Assembly (NCBI RefSeq): GCF_018343535.1
Contig: NZ_JAGYPF010000003.1
Span: forward strand, 794,580-858,579
DNA: 64,000 nucleotides
DNA from: Neobacillus rhizophilus
GTDB lineage: Bacteria > Bacillota > Bacilli > Bacillales > Cytobacillaceae
Direction: 5' to 3'
Position numbers and translations under genes: made by a program. Shown piece by piece: positions 44,943-53,775 of this stretch. A model generated the notes under the pieces. It was not told the origin of the DNA. It saw only the letters and a program-made list of their open reading frames with translations, and made no database searches. The stretch's first letter is position 1. The number at the start of each line of letters is the position of its first letter.

Positions 44943-45718
44943 AGAAGTGGTTCGTTCTTTTTCGAAAAGAATGGCTAGAGATGAGCCGCAATTATAAAGT
45001 GATCTGGATTCCACTCGTTTTTGTGTTGTTTGGACTCCTGCAGCCGGTAACAAGCTACTATATGCCGGAAATCTTGAAAAATGCAAGTAACCTGCCGAAA
45101 GGGGCCGTCATCAAAATTCCCATACCTTCTAGCGGAGAGGTCCTTGCACAAACTTTAGGGCAGTTTAACCAGATGGGGATTCTCGTTCTTGTTCTTGCTT
45201 TTATGGGCATTGTTTCCTCTGAACAGAGAAGCGGGATGATGAAAGCGATCCTGGTAAAACCTGTCGGCTATTCGTCTTATATCACCGCTAAATGGATGAG
45301 CGCGGTACTGCTTAGCGGCGGAGCCATCTTCCTTGGCATGCTAGCTTCATGGTATTATACAATACTATTAATTGGTGACTTCCCTTTTATGGATATCGTT
45401 AAGGGAATCAGTCTCTATTTCATATGGATCTTGTTTTTAATAACATTCACTGTTTTTCTTAGCAGCTTTTTGAAAAGCAGCGGGCTTGTAGCAGCATTTA
45501 CACTGTTATTGAGTATTCTTTTAACACTTTTAACACCGCTTCTCAAGAAATGGATGGAATGGAGCCCAGCCCAGCTGACAAATGCCGCTGCTTCCCTATT
45601 TACAGCAGGGAAAATAGAGGGACCATTCTTAATCCCGCTTATTACGACCGTCATTCTTACGGCCCTTTTCCTATATCTTGCGGGCACCCGTAAATCAAGT
45701 CTATCACGGCTCGGATAA
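44939..45718 (+). CDS. ABC-2 type transporter permease, YxlG-like
   Basis: The 259-residue protein has six predicted membrane helices, with the ABC-2 feature SSEQRSGMMKAILVKPVGYSSY between the second and third. It forms the membrane channel with the preceding ATPase, and the ATGA overlap shows coupling. Homologues sit in the sigY operon and in bacteriocin-resistance systems. The substrate is unknown; export of an antimicrobial or lipid-linked compound is plausible. Confidence 0.9.
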   Translation: MKKWFVLFRKEWLEMSRNYKVIWIPLVFVLFGLLQPVTSYYMPEILKNASNLPKGAVIKIPIPSSGEVLAQTLGQFNQMGILVLVLAFMGIVSSEQRSGMMKAILVKPVGYSSYITAKWMSAVLLSGGAIFLGMLASWYYTILLIGDFPFMDIVKGISLYFIWILFLITFTVFLSSFLKSSGLVAAFTLLLSILLTLLTPLLKKWMEWSPAQLTNAAASLFTAGKIEGPFLIPLITTVILTALFLYLAGTRKSSLSRLG

Positions 45719-45754
45719 CCTTTTTCAAAAAATAAACGGTTGCTCTAGGAAATG

Positions 45755-45792
45755 AAAGATAAAAAAATAGGTTGTCCTCACATGGGCAACCT
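45755..45792. terminator. Terminator between ABC operon and phosphonate operon
   Basis: AGGTTGTCC (45769-45777) pairs with GGGCAACCT (45784-45792); a run of seven T follows on the minus strand. It ends the leftward phn operon and probably also the convergent ABC operon. Confidence 0.85.
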
Positions 45793-45847
45793 TTCGCTTC
45801 TCATTTACTTTGATACGGTTCACCGTAACAAATATACCAGCGAAAAC

Positions 45848-46663
45848 TTATCTTGCAGAAGGTCTCTTACCCTCTGAAATAAGATGATTGATTCTTTCAA
45901 TTATTTGTGGCAGTTCACTCATCGTTTGAATCGTAAAATCTGCTCCATTTCGTAAAAAGGACTGTTCCGTTTTAGCAATGGCTTTCTCTTGATCCGCTTC
46001 AGAAAGGGCATTAAATTCTGCTAAGCTTAGTCCCATTTCCGAACTGCCAATGATGACACCTACTGACCAAACACCAGCATTAATCGCCTCTTTGATATCT
46101 GAGGTCGTATCACCTACTTTTACTACCTTCCATGAAGCTGATAATTTTAATACTTCCATGTTTCGATAAATCATATAAGGATACGGTCTTCCAAGCGAAT
46201 TCGTTCCATCAGGCGTGATGTAAAAATCCGGACAATAGCCTTTTTTCATTGCATTAGGAACAACAACATCCATCATCGTTTGGGTATATCCTGTTGTCGA
46301 ACCAATTTTCAACCCTTGGTTTCTTATTTCTTGGACAGTCTCAATCACCCCAGGAATTGGATCTGTATACTCTGATAATGAGACAAGCAGTGCAGGTTCA
46401 AATTCAGCATACAAGGTCTCGACATCTTGTTCATTAAAGACTCTTCCAAATTTTCCTTCCCATAATGCAGCTAGTCTAGGCATCGACAGCATCGCGCGAA
46501 TATGGTCAATTTTCAACATCCCCATTGGCACTCGCGCTTCTTCCATCGTCACTTCAATGCCCGCATTTTTAAAAATATCAATAAATACATTTACTGGTGC
46601 AAAGCAGCCAAAATCAACTGCTGTCCCAGCCCAATCAAGAATAACTCCTTCTACTCTATTCAT
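45848..46663 (-). CDS. phnX: Phosphonoacetaldehyde hydrolase (phosphonatase)
   Basis: The 271-residue HAD-family enzyme has motif I VILDWAGTAVDFG with nucleophile Asp10, and the Schiff-base Lys51 in VPMGMLKIDHIRAM, unique to PhnX. Motif II is STTGYT and the acidic loop GDTTSDI. It splits phosphonoacetaldehyde to acetaldehyde and phosphate. It is the last gene of the phosphonate operon and its ATG overlaps the phnW stop (ATGA), consistent with coupled production of the two enzymes of the PhnW-PhnX route. Confidence 0.96.
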   Translation of the reverse strand: MNRVEGVILDWAGTAVDFGCFAPVNVFIDIFKNAGIEVTMEEARVPMGMLKIDHIRAMLSMPRLAALWEGKFGRVFNEQDVETLYAEFEPALLVSLSEYTDPIPGVIETVQEIRNQGLKIGSTTGYTQTMMDVVVPNAMKKGYCPDFYITPDGTNSLGRPYPYMIYRNMEVLKLSASWKVVKVGDTTSDIKEAINAGVWSVGVIIGSSEMGLSLAEFNALSEADQEKAIAKTEQSFLRNGADFTIQTMSELPQIIERINHLISEGKRPSAR

Positions 46664-47754
46664 TTTGTCACCACCCCCATATATTCTTCAATAATTCCGC
46701 ATAATTCTTCGATATCTTCTTGATAGATTTCACCAATGTTTCCAATTCGGAAAGTGTTCTCGTCTGTTAATTTACCAGGGTAGAGCACATACCCTCTTTC
46801 TTTCACAAATGAATAAAATTCGGCAAAGTTAAAGCGTTCATTTGGAAATAGAAAAGCTGTAATAATAGGAGATTGCTTTTCTTCCGAAAGATATGTCTTA
46901 AACCCCAATCGTTCCATTCTCTCTCTTAAAATCCTATTATTCTGCTGATATCGGGTAAATCTTGCGGGTACTCCTCCCTCTTCTTCGAGTTCATCAATCG
47001 CTCGGGCAAATGCAGCTACCACATGTGTCGGCGAGGTAAAACGCCATTTTCCATCCTTGTCCATTTCTTTCCATTGATCATACAAATCTAAAGATAAACT
47101 GCGTGAATTTCCTTTACAAGTTACTAGTTTCTCTTTTTTGGCAATGACAAACGCAAATCCAGGAACTCCTTGGATACATTTATTGGCGCTGCTGATTAAA
47201 AAATCAATGCCAAGTTCTGATATATTAATTTCCAATCCGCCAAAACTGCTCATCGCATCAACAATGAACGTTTTCCCAAATTCGCTCGAAAGTTTTGCCA
47301 TCATTTCAATAGGATTTAAAATTCCTGTTGTTGTTTCACAATGAACCATCATGATATGGGTAATATCCTGATCTACCTTTAAAATTTCTGTGATTTCTTC
47401 CACTTTTGGCTGTTCGTTGTAAGCAACATCGTATACCCGATAGTTTAGCCCGATATATCGAGCCGTTTTAACCATTCTCTCCCCATATGCGCCGTTCGAA
47501 ATAATGAGTAGCTTATCTTGATTGGAAATGGCAGACGTCATCACGGATTCAACCGCAAACGAGCCGCTTCCCTGCATCAGAACAGTTGTATAGTCATCTT
47601 TAGAGGTCTCAGCTAATTCAAGCAGCTTTGTTCTTATTTTTTGCGTAATCTCTTTATATTCATTGTCCCATGTACAGCGGTCAAAAAGCATCTCTTCTTT
47701 TACTGTGGCTGACGTCGTCAAAGGTCCGGGTGTTAACAATTTATAGTGAACCAT
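46660..47754 (-). CDS. phnW: 2-aminoethylphosphonate--pyruvate transaminase
   Basis: The true start is the ATG at 47754, eight bases after AAGGAGG; the open frame continues upstream without one. The 364-residue class V PLP aminotransferase begins KLLTPGPLTTSATVKEEM, has QGSGSFAVES at the phosphate-binding cup, and Lys192 in SSANKCIQGVPGFA as the PLP Lys. It converts 2-aminoethylphosphonate and pyruvate into phosphonoacetaldehyde and alanine, the substrate for PhnX. A gap of about 125 bases separates it from the phnE genes. Confidence 0.96.
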   Translation of the reverse strand: MVHYKLLTPGPLTTSATVKEEMLFDRCTWDNEYKEITQKIRTKLLELAETSKDDYTTVLMQGSGSFAVESVMTSAISNQDKLLIISNGAYGERMVKTARYIGLNYRVYDVAYNEQPKVEEITEILKVDQDITHIMMVHCETTTGILNPIEMMAKLSSEFGKTFIVDAMSSFGGLEINISELGIDFLISSANKCIQGVPGFAFVIAKKEKLVTCKGNSRSLSLDLYDQWKEMDKDGKWRFTSPTHVVAAFARAIDELEEEGGVPARFTRYQQNNRILRERMERLGFKTYLSEEKQSPIITAFLFPNERFNFAEFYSFVKERGYVLYPGKLTDENTFRIGNIGEIYQEDIEELCGIIEEYMGVVTK

Positions 47755-47878
47755 GTTCACATGCCTCCTTAAGAACCATAATTTTTTAGAGGAAAAAATC
47801 TGAGAAATTCCTGCTAAACATAGAATCTCCTTTTCTATATTTAGTGAGGAACTATCCATCAATCCAGAGTTTCCTATG

Positions 47879-48721
47879 TTAATTAGAATTTGCAGGAAAA
47901 TAACGCTTTTTCAAACGAGTTGAAATCACTTCTAATACAATAGCAATAATTAAAATTCCATAGGTAATAAATCCAACTTCCTTCAGATCGAAATAGAAAC
48001 CGGAGGCCATAAAAAGTTCAAACCCGATACCACCTGCTCCTGCTGCAGCTCCCATTGCGACAGCAACGCCGAAGTTGATTTCAAATCGCAAGAAAACCCA
48101 TGACAATAAGTAAGTAAAAGTCGACGGCATTACACCTCTTGTCACAATATGCCACCAATTAGCTCCTGTTGCTTGCAAGGCTTCAATGATTCCTTTATCA
48201 ACTTCTTCAAATGCCTCAGAGAAGGCTTTGACTAAATAGGCAACGGAATGAAATAACATTCCCAAAATAGCTGCTTCGCTTCCTAATCCGGCTGCAATCG
48301 CAAAAATTAACACCCATAAGACCGTTGGAACAGCCCGGATAATGGCGACAAATACACGGACTATTCTTACTGTCCATTTATTTGATAAGTTTGCGGCCGC
48401 CATCAATGAGAGGAAGAAGGCAATGACAGCGCCAATCACTGTTGCAAGGAAGGCTAAACCAAGAGTTATAACCATTTGATAGATGGCTTCTTCCATACTG
48501 AAATGGCTGATTGCCGGCTGCAGAAACATCACTTTCAAGTTATAGGCTGTTTCCGTCATGGCTGATTTGATTTCGAGCCCTGCATAGTTAAAAAATGCAA
48601 AAGCAACGATGGTCAAAATACTCAGGATGATCAAAGTCCAGGTTACGACCTGATCGACTTTGTTCCCCACCTTAATATTAATTCTGCCGTCTTTTTTTCT
48701 CCTGATCTGCACCGCTTCCAT
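47879..48721 (-). CDS. phnE: Phosphonate ABC transporter permease, second PhnE
   Basis: The 280-residue protein has six predicted membrane helices and the EAA loop EALQATGANWWHIVTRGVMP that docks with the ATPase. PhnE-type features include VPTVLWVLIFAIAAGLG. Many Gram-positive phosphonate operons carry two PhnE-like permeases that form a heterodimer. Its ATG overlaps the preceding permease stop by one base (TAATG). Confidence 0.94.
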   Translation of the reverse strand: MEAVQIRRKKDGRINIKVGNKVDQVVTWTLIILSILTIVAFAFFNYAGLEIKSAMTETAYNLKVMFLQPAISHFSMEEAIYQMVITLGLAFLATVIGAVIAFFLSLMAAANLSNKWTVRIVRVFVAIIRAVPTVLWVLIFAIAAGLGSEAAILGMLFHSVAYLVKAFSEAFEEVDKGIIEALQATGANWWHIVTRGVMPSTFTYLLSWVFLRFEINFGVAVAMGAAAGAGGIGFELFMASGFYFDLKEVGFITYGILIIAIVLEVISTRLKKRYFPANSN

Positions 48722-49512
48722 TATAGAATCACCTTCCGAATATAATTTGAAATCAGGTCAACCAGAATAACGGCAATGACAATACATAAGGTAACGAGTC
48801 CGACAGCATTATAATTCAAGGTTTTGTAGTACATATCAAAGGTATAACCGATTCCTGTCCCCGTTAATATGCCAACCAAAGTAGCACTTCGAATATTCGT
48901 TTCGATCATAAACAAGATCCAGCTCAGCATCTGCGGCAGACATTGAGGAATAACGGCCTTGCTTACAATTTGGAAATAGGTCGCTCCTGTTGCCGTTAGT
49001 GCTTCAACAGAACTTTGGCCAACCTCATCCATGCTCTCCATGAATGCCCTCGTTAAAAATCCTACCGTCCCTACAAACAGCGCTAAAAAACCAGTTACTG
49101 AATTTTGTCCAAAAGATATGAGTAGGATCAATGACCAGGCAACCACGGGAATATTTCTTGAAACAGAAGCAACAAACCGGGCAAACACACTTAAAAAGCT
49201 GTTAACCTTAGTGGTATTAGATCCAAATAACCCTAAAAAGAGAGAAACAGCTGCTGCTAACGTTGTTGCAGCAATGGACATAAAAATCGTTTCTACCAAT
49301 GTTTCCATAATCTTAGGCAATCTTTCCAATGAATCTTGAGTAATCGAAAGGTTTGATAACATCCAGCCTGTTGCTTCAGGAATGGTCACTAGTCCATCCC
49401 AAAAATTAAATTGTGTGATAAATGAGGACCAGTAGGTAAGAACGATGATGATGAGCAGAAAAATGACTGACTGCCATCTGTTTTTACGCATCGCTTTTTC
49501 GTTCACTGTCAT
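48721..49512 (-). CDS. phnE: Phosphonate ABC transporter permease, first PhnE
   Basis: The 263-residue protein has about six helices, and its EAA loop is EALTATGATYFQIVSKAVIP. RNIPVVAWSLILLISFG matches PhnE family sequences. It partners the second permease and PhnC. It starts seven bases after the phnC stop. Confidence 0.94.
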   Translation of the reverse strand: MTVNEKAMRKNRWQSVIFLLIIIVLTYWSSFITQFNFWDGLVTIPEATGWMLSNLSITQDSLERLPKIMETLVETIFMSIAATTLAAAVSLFLGLFGSNTTKVNSFLSVFARFVASVSRNIPVVAWSLILLISFGQNSVTGFLALFVGTVGFLTRAFMESMDEVGQSSVEALTATGATYFQIVSKAVIPQCLPQMLSWILFMIETNIRSATLVGILTGTGIGYTFDMYYKTLNYNAVGLVTLCIVIAVILVDLISNYIRKVIL

Positions 49513-49518
49513 TTCTCC

Positions 49519-50283
49519 TTAGGCTATAATTAGTTCCTTCGTTTTCGTCCCATAAATCTTGTGAATTTGTTCTTCGGAAAGCTGATGGCTTGCACCTTCA
49601 AAGACAATTTCGCCTTGATTCAGACCAATGATACGATCCGAATAATTTTGCGCCACATCAACTTGATGTAGATTAACTAAACAAGTGATTCCGAGCTCAG
49701 TTGTAATGGCTTTTAAATGATCCATAATAATCTTGGAGGAATTTGGATCAAGTGAAGCAATCGGCTCATCACAAAGAACTAATTTCGGTTCTTGAATAAG
49801 TGCTCGACAGATTCCGACACGCTGCTGTTGGCCGCCGCTTAACTGGTCACAGCGTTTATAGGCATGCTCTTGAATTCCCAATTTCTCAAGCAGTTCAAAG
49901 GCGCGTTCTTTTTCTTCCTCTGTATATCTGCCTAAAATCCCCTGCATCGTTGTTTTATAGCCAAACCTGCCATGCAGGACATTTTCTATCACTGTCAAAC
50001 GGGGAACCAAATTATAATGTTGAAATACCATTCCAATGTTGGTTCGCATTCTACGCAGCTCTCTTTTATTTAAACTGCCAACATCTTGTTGATTAAACGT
50101 AATCTTGCCTTCATTAAATTCAACCATTCGATTGATACAGCGTAAAAAAGTTGATTTACCTGCCCCCGACGGACCAATAATGGATACAAATTCACCAGGA
50201 TTTATTTCAAGATTGATATTCTTCAAAATTTTCTTGTCAGAGGTATATGATTTTCCAAGTCCTTCAACCTTTAATAATGCCAT
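49519..50283 (-). CDS. phnC: Phosphonate ABC transporter ATP-binding protein
   Basis: The 254-residue ATPase has Walker A IGPSGAGKST, the PhnC-specific LRRMRTNIGMVFQHYNLVPR, signature LSGGQQQRVGICRAL, Walker B KLVLCDEPIASLDP and NLHQVDVA in the switch region. Residues such as HGRFGYKTTMQGILGRY are typical of PhnC. It energises uptake of phosphonates via the two PhnE proteins. Confidence 0.96.
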   Translation of the reverse strand: MALLKVEGLGKSYTSDKKILKNINLEINPGEFVSIIGPSGAGKSTFLRCINRMVEFNEGKITFNQQDVGSLNKRELRRMRTNIGMVFQHYNLVPRLTVIENVLHGRFGYKTTMQGILGRYTEEEKERAFELLEKLGIQEHAYKRCDQLSGGQQQRVGICRALIQEPKLVLCDEPIASLDPNSSKIIMDHLKAITTELGITCLVNLHQVDVAQNYSDRIIGLNQGEIVFEGASHQLSEEQIHKIYGTKTKELIIA

Positions 50284-50371
50284 TTGAATTGACTCCTTTT
50301 TATAAGCTTCATTGTAAGAGAGTGCTGTTCAACACTCTCCTGCAGTTTACTTTCTTCTTTAAAAAAGAAAA

Positions 50372-51427
50372 TTATTTTGAAAGTTCGCGGATGGGATCGT
50401 ACCATTTGTCTTCAACAGCAACAAGTCTTTCCTTACCTTTTTTAGCGTAAAGAGCAGTCTTTCCTGAACCTTCAGGGGCAAAGATTTTTTCATTGTTTGC
50501 AAAATCATCAGAAGTGAAGAGAGCTTGGATTTTATCAAAGTCCTCCTGGCCAAGTGAATCCTTGTTCGCAACAAATGGTTCATTTAATACCGGTGTTACG
50601 CTCATCAAAGTAAATTCTTTGTCTACAACCGTGTTAAATGGTTCAGCCGCTCCATCTTTCACACGATAAACAGAACCTACTTTATTTGCCTCACCTTTTG
50701 AAACCTCTACATAATCTTTTACACATGTATCACAGAATGCTGCAACATCTGCCTTACCTGATAATAAATTAACGGCAGAACCTTGGTGAGAGTTTCCAAA
50801 TAATACTTGTGAGAAAAGTGGACCGCCTTGCATTAAATCTTCTTGTGTTAAATTTGCATACTTTTGTTGTTTTGAAAAATGGGCAATAATATTTTGGGAT
50901 GGTACTTTAAATCCAGAAGTTGAGCTGTTTGACACAAAAGAGAATTTTGTATTCGCTAATGTATCCAGTGAAAATTTTCCGTTCTCTTTAAACTTATCCT
51001 GCTTGTCTACATTAACAGCTAACCAGCTGTGATATTTAGCATCATCTAAAGTGCCTGATTCTCCTGTTTTTACCGCAATTGGTTGAACTGCTTTATTACG
51101 TTTATTCGCTTCCACATAACTTTGCGCACCCGTGAAGGCAAGATCAGCTTTATTATTTACCAAAGTTTCAATGGCAATTGCATAATCGGTTGTTAATTGA
51201 TGCTCTACTTTTTTACCAGTTGCTTCTGAAATCAAGCGTCCAATTTCATCACGAGATGCTTTTAAATTTTCCCCGGATTCGTTCGGATACCAAACCATTT
51301 TAATCACATCGTCTGTTTTGGCCTTACTGCCATTATTACCGCTGGCATTATTGGTATTACCTCCGCTGCATGCCGTTAAGAAAATAGAAAATAGTAAAAT
51401 TACAGGTAGCAATAATTTTGTTTTCAT
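50372..51427 (-). CDS. phnD: Phosphonate ABC transporter substrate-binding lipoprotein
   Basis: The 351-residue protein has a lipoprotein signal peptide ending FLTAC (Cys20 lipidated). The mature part has the PhnD/phosphate-phosphite-phosphonate pattern: VWYPNESGENLKASRDEIGR, VNNKADLAFTGAQSYVEANK and FVSNSSTSGFKVP, the phosphonate-group pocket. AAFCDTCVKDY is an unusual Cys pair. It captures 2-aminoethylphosphonate or related compounds outside the membrane. It lies between the dehydrogenase gene and phnC, with an 88-base gap that may hold an internal ribosome-binding or mRNA-stability element. Confidence 0.94.
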   Translation of the reverse strand: MKTKLLLPVILLFSIFLTACSGGNTNNASGNNGSKAKTDDVIKMVWYPNESGENLKASRDEIGRLISEATGKKVEHQLTTDYAIAIETLVNNKADLAFTGAQSYVEANKRNKAVQPIAVKTGESGTLDDAKYHSWLAVNVDKQDKFKENGKFSLDTLANTKFSFVSNSSTSGFKVPSQNIIAHFSKQQKYANLTQEDLMQGGPLFSQVLFGNSHQGSAVNLLSGKADVAAFCDTCVKDYVEVSKGEANKVGSVYRVKDGAAEPFNTVVDKEFTLMSVTPVLNEPFVANKDSLGQEDFDKIQALFTSDDFANNEKIFAPEGSGKTALYAKKGKERLVAVEDKWYDPIRELSK

Positions 51428-51442
51428 GTTCTTATCCCCTTA

Positions 51443-52576
51443 TTAATAAATTGACATTAAAATTTGTTTGACATCATCTTTGGTCATTTCAACCGGGTTG
51501 TTGTCCATTCGTCCTTTAGTAAAAGCATTTCCTGCGATTTTCTCAATTATCTCTTCATTCGCATGATAATCTCTTAATCTGCTTGAAAAACCAGCTAATT
51601 TAAAGAAGTAATCGATTTGCTCTTGTATTTCCTGACAGCTTCTCGCTCCAAATGCTTTTAGTAATTTATCACTCTTCAAAATTGAAGCAAAATTTAATTC
51701 CATTACTTTAGCCAAAGTGATACTAGCTGCAATGCCGTGCACCATTCCAAGTTCCAACGTGAGAGGATATGAAATGGAATGACATGCGGTCGTTCTTGTA
51801 TTGCTGAATGCCAATCCTGCATACAAGCTGCCCAAAGCCAATTCTTTTCTTAGTGACACTTCTTGTGGGTGTGTTAATACAGCTTCAAAGTTATGAACAA
51901 TACGACTGATTGCTTCTAATGAATAAACCCTTGAAATTTCATTTGAGTTTTTTGACCAGTAAGCTTCCGTGGCATGACACAAGGCATCCAAAGCGGTTGA
52001 GGCGGTAAGACTCATTGGTAATGAAGCCGTTAGTGCCGGATCAATGATTGCTATATGGGAATATAAGTTTTCAGAGTCAATGGACAATTTTACTCCGTTC
52101 GCATTGTCCCAAATCGTTGCCCAACAAGTCACCTCAGAACCAGTTCCAGATGTAGTAGGTACGGCAACCCACGGAACTATGTTTGGATTTTCTGCATAAA
52201 GTTTTTCTTTAATCACAGTTCGTAAACTAGAAATAGAATCTACTTCCATCTTCTTTAAAGCAGCTAAGGATTTAGCAAGATCAAGAACGCTCCCCCCCCC
52301 AATGCCTACTATACATTCGTAATCAAACTCTTTAATCAGTTGTGTATATCGAAATAAGTCCTCGACATCAGGATTGGATATTTGTACATCAAGCTGTTTG
52401 AATTCATATCTTGCAAGATATTTTTCCAAGTTTTGTCCAGCTTGTGATTTTGAAAAATCACCTCCTCGAGTTAAAAGTAAAACCTTGTTTGGTTGAAAAC
52501 CTAAATTATTCAATACATTCTCAATTACCTCTAGAGAATCTATTTTGATTTTTACCGGATTATAGTAACTACCCAT
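51443..52576 (-). CDS. Iron-containing alcohol dehydrogenase, phosphonoacetaldehyde reductase-like
   Basis: The 377-residue group III dehydrogenase has GGGSVLDLAKSLA (NAD binding), PTTSGTGSEVTCWATIWD and metal ligands in ALCHATEAYWS and the GMVHG region. It resembles phosphonoacetaldehyde reductases (PhpC-type), which interconvert phosphonoacetaldehyde and 2-hydroxyethylphosphonate. As first gene of a catabolic operon with phnW and phnX, it would most sensibly oxidise hydroxyethylphosphonate to phosphonoacetaldehyde. That direction is inference. An alternative is detoxification of the acetaldehyde released by PhnX. The ATG is at 52576. Confidence 0.88.
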   Translation of the reverse strand: MGSYYNPVKIKIDSLEVIENVLNNLGFQPNKVLLLTRGGDFSKSQAGQNLEKYLARYEFKQLDVQISNPDVEDLFRYTQLIKEFDYECIVGIGGGSVLDLAKSLAALKKMEVDSISSLRTVIKEKLYAENPNIVPWVAVPTTSGTGSEVTCWATIWDNANGVKLSIDSENLYSHIAIIDPALTASLPMSLTASTALDALCHATEAYWSKNSNEISRVYSLEAISRIVHNFEAVLTHPQEVSLRKELALGSLYAGLAFSNTRTTACHSISYPLTLELGMVHGIAASITLAKVMELNFASILKSDKLLKAFGARSCQEIQEQIDYFFKLAGFSSRLRDYHANEEIIEKIAGNAFTKGRMDNNPVEMTKDDVKQILMSIY

Positions 52577-52651
52577 TGTTCATGTCCTTTCTATCGAGCT
52601 CTTTTCTTCTGTAGTCAGATTGTTTCATGTACCTTACAATGCAAGATTAAT

Positions 52652-52690
52652 CCGTTTTATGCCGTTTTACAATAGGTTTTACAGTTTCAT
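52652..52690. promoter_or_regulatory. Repeated CCGTTTTA/GGTTTTACA motif in the phn-DeoR divergent region
   Basis: CCGTTTTATG, CCGTTTTACA and AGGTTTTACA begin at 52652, 52662 and 52674, about one helical turn apart, followed by TTACACA. Direct repeats of this sort are a plausible DeoR-family operator. They lie about 75 bases upstream of the first phn gene and on the other side from the DeoR gene start. Confidence 0.5.
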
Positions 52691-52848
52691 TACACAATTT
52701 CAACATATTTTACGTGTTGTTCACATAATTTTATATGAATTAAGTCTATTTTTTGCGTAATATTGCCGCATTTTTCTTTATTTAAGGGTATAATCATTAG
52801 TATATTATTTACTTATAGACTTTTATCATGTGATTGGAGGGCGGTATT

Positions 52849-53640
52849 TTGTTACAAGAACAAAGACATCATGAAATTGAAACCTTCTTAAAGCGGCAAA
52901 AAGCTGTAAAGGCTGCAGAACTAGCTTCATTATTAGATGTCTCCATCGATACAATTAGAAGAGATTTAGAGGTCTTGGAGAAAAAGGGTATTGTAAAACG
53001 GGTTCACGGAGGAGCGATCTTAAAACAAAAAGAGGATACTGCACTTAATAAACTTTTTAACGAAAGAGAAGTTAAACATTTAGAGAAAAAAAAACAACTT
53101 GCCTTAGTAGCAGTTGAATTAATTGAAGAGGGGCAAGCTATCGCTTTAAACGGTGGTACCACTACCATTGAACTCGCAAAAGTCTTGGCAGACAAATTCG
53201 AAAGATTAACCATTATCACCAATGATTTGAGAATTGTAAGTATTCTTGGAAAGAATAAACATTTTAACATTATTCTATCAGGTGGTTTTTATAATCCAGA
53301 AGAATCCACGTTATATGGAAAACAGTGTGAGGATATTCTCTCTAATTTTAATATTGATATCGCCTTTATTACGGTTAATGCCTTATCATTTGAACATGGT
53401 TTAACAGATTTTAGAATCCATGAAGTTGGGGTGATTCAGTCCATTCTGTCACGTTCAAAATATAAAGTTGTCGTGGCTGATTCGTCAAAATTCGAAACTA
53501 ATGCTTATATTAATATTTGTCCATTAGAAAATATTGATTTAATCGTAACAGACAGTGCCCTTCCTTCAATTATAGAAAAGGAATATAGTGAACATCATAT
53601 TCAAATTCTTACACCTCACTCAGATTTATCTAATGAGTAA
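52849..53640 (+). CDS. DeoR/GlpR family transcriptional regulator
   Basis: The 263-residue protein has the DeoR winged helix (AAELASLLDVSIDTIRRDLE, residues ~20-55, then VHGGAIL) and a DeoR-type sensor domain resembling a sugar-phosphate isomerase (NGGTTTIELAKVL, ITNDLRIVSIL, LSGGFY). It is divergently placed from the phosphonate operon and is its likely repressor. The usual phosphonate regulators are Pho-box control or GntR-type PhnF, so a DeoR protein is notable. The ligand may be phosphonoacetaldehyde or a pathway phosphate ester. The start is the TTG at 52849, six bases after GGAGGGC. Confidence 0.93.
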   Translation: MLQEQRHHEIETFLKRQKAVKAAELASLLDVSIDTIRRDLEVLEKKGIVKRVHGGAILKQKEDTALNKLFNEREVKHLEKKKQLALVAVELIEEGQAIALNGGTTTIELAKVLADKFERLTIITNDLRIVSILGKNKHFNIILSGGFYNPEESTLYGKQCEDILSNFNIDIAFITVNALSFEHGLTDFRIHEVGVIQSILSRSKYKVVVADSSKFETNAYINICPLENIDLIVTDSALPSIIEKEYSEHHIQILTPHSDLSNE

Positions 53641-53648
53641 TTTTCAAC

Positions 53649-53703
53649 AGTGTCTGTCACTCCCCGCAAAGTTTTCGACAAATTGAGGGCGGTGACAGGC
53701 ACT
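53649..53703. repeat. Palindromic intergenic repeat, copy D (shorter)
   Basis: AGTGTCTGTCACTCCCCGC at the left and GGGCGGTGACAGGCACT at the right match copies A-C, with a 10-base deletion in the central part. It starts eight bases after the DeoR gene stop. Confidence 0.88.
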
Positions 53704-53775
53704 CATTTCATTTCTTATGGTAGGGTTCACCGTGATGTATCTAAATGGGGTTTTATTTTTTAAATTATTAAAGAC

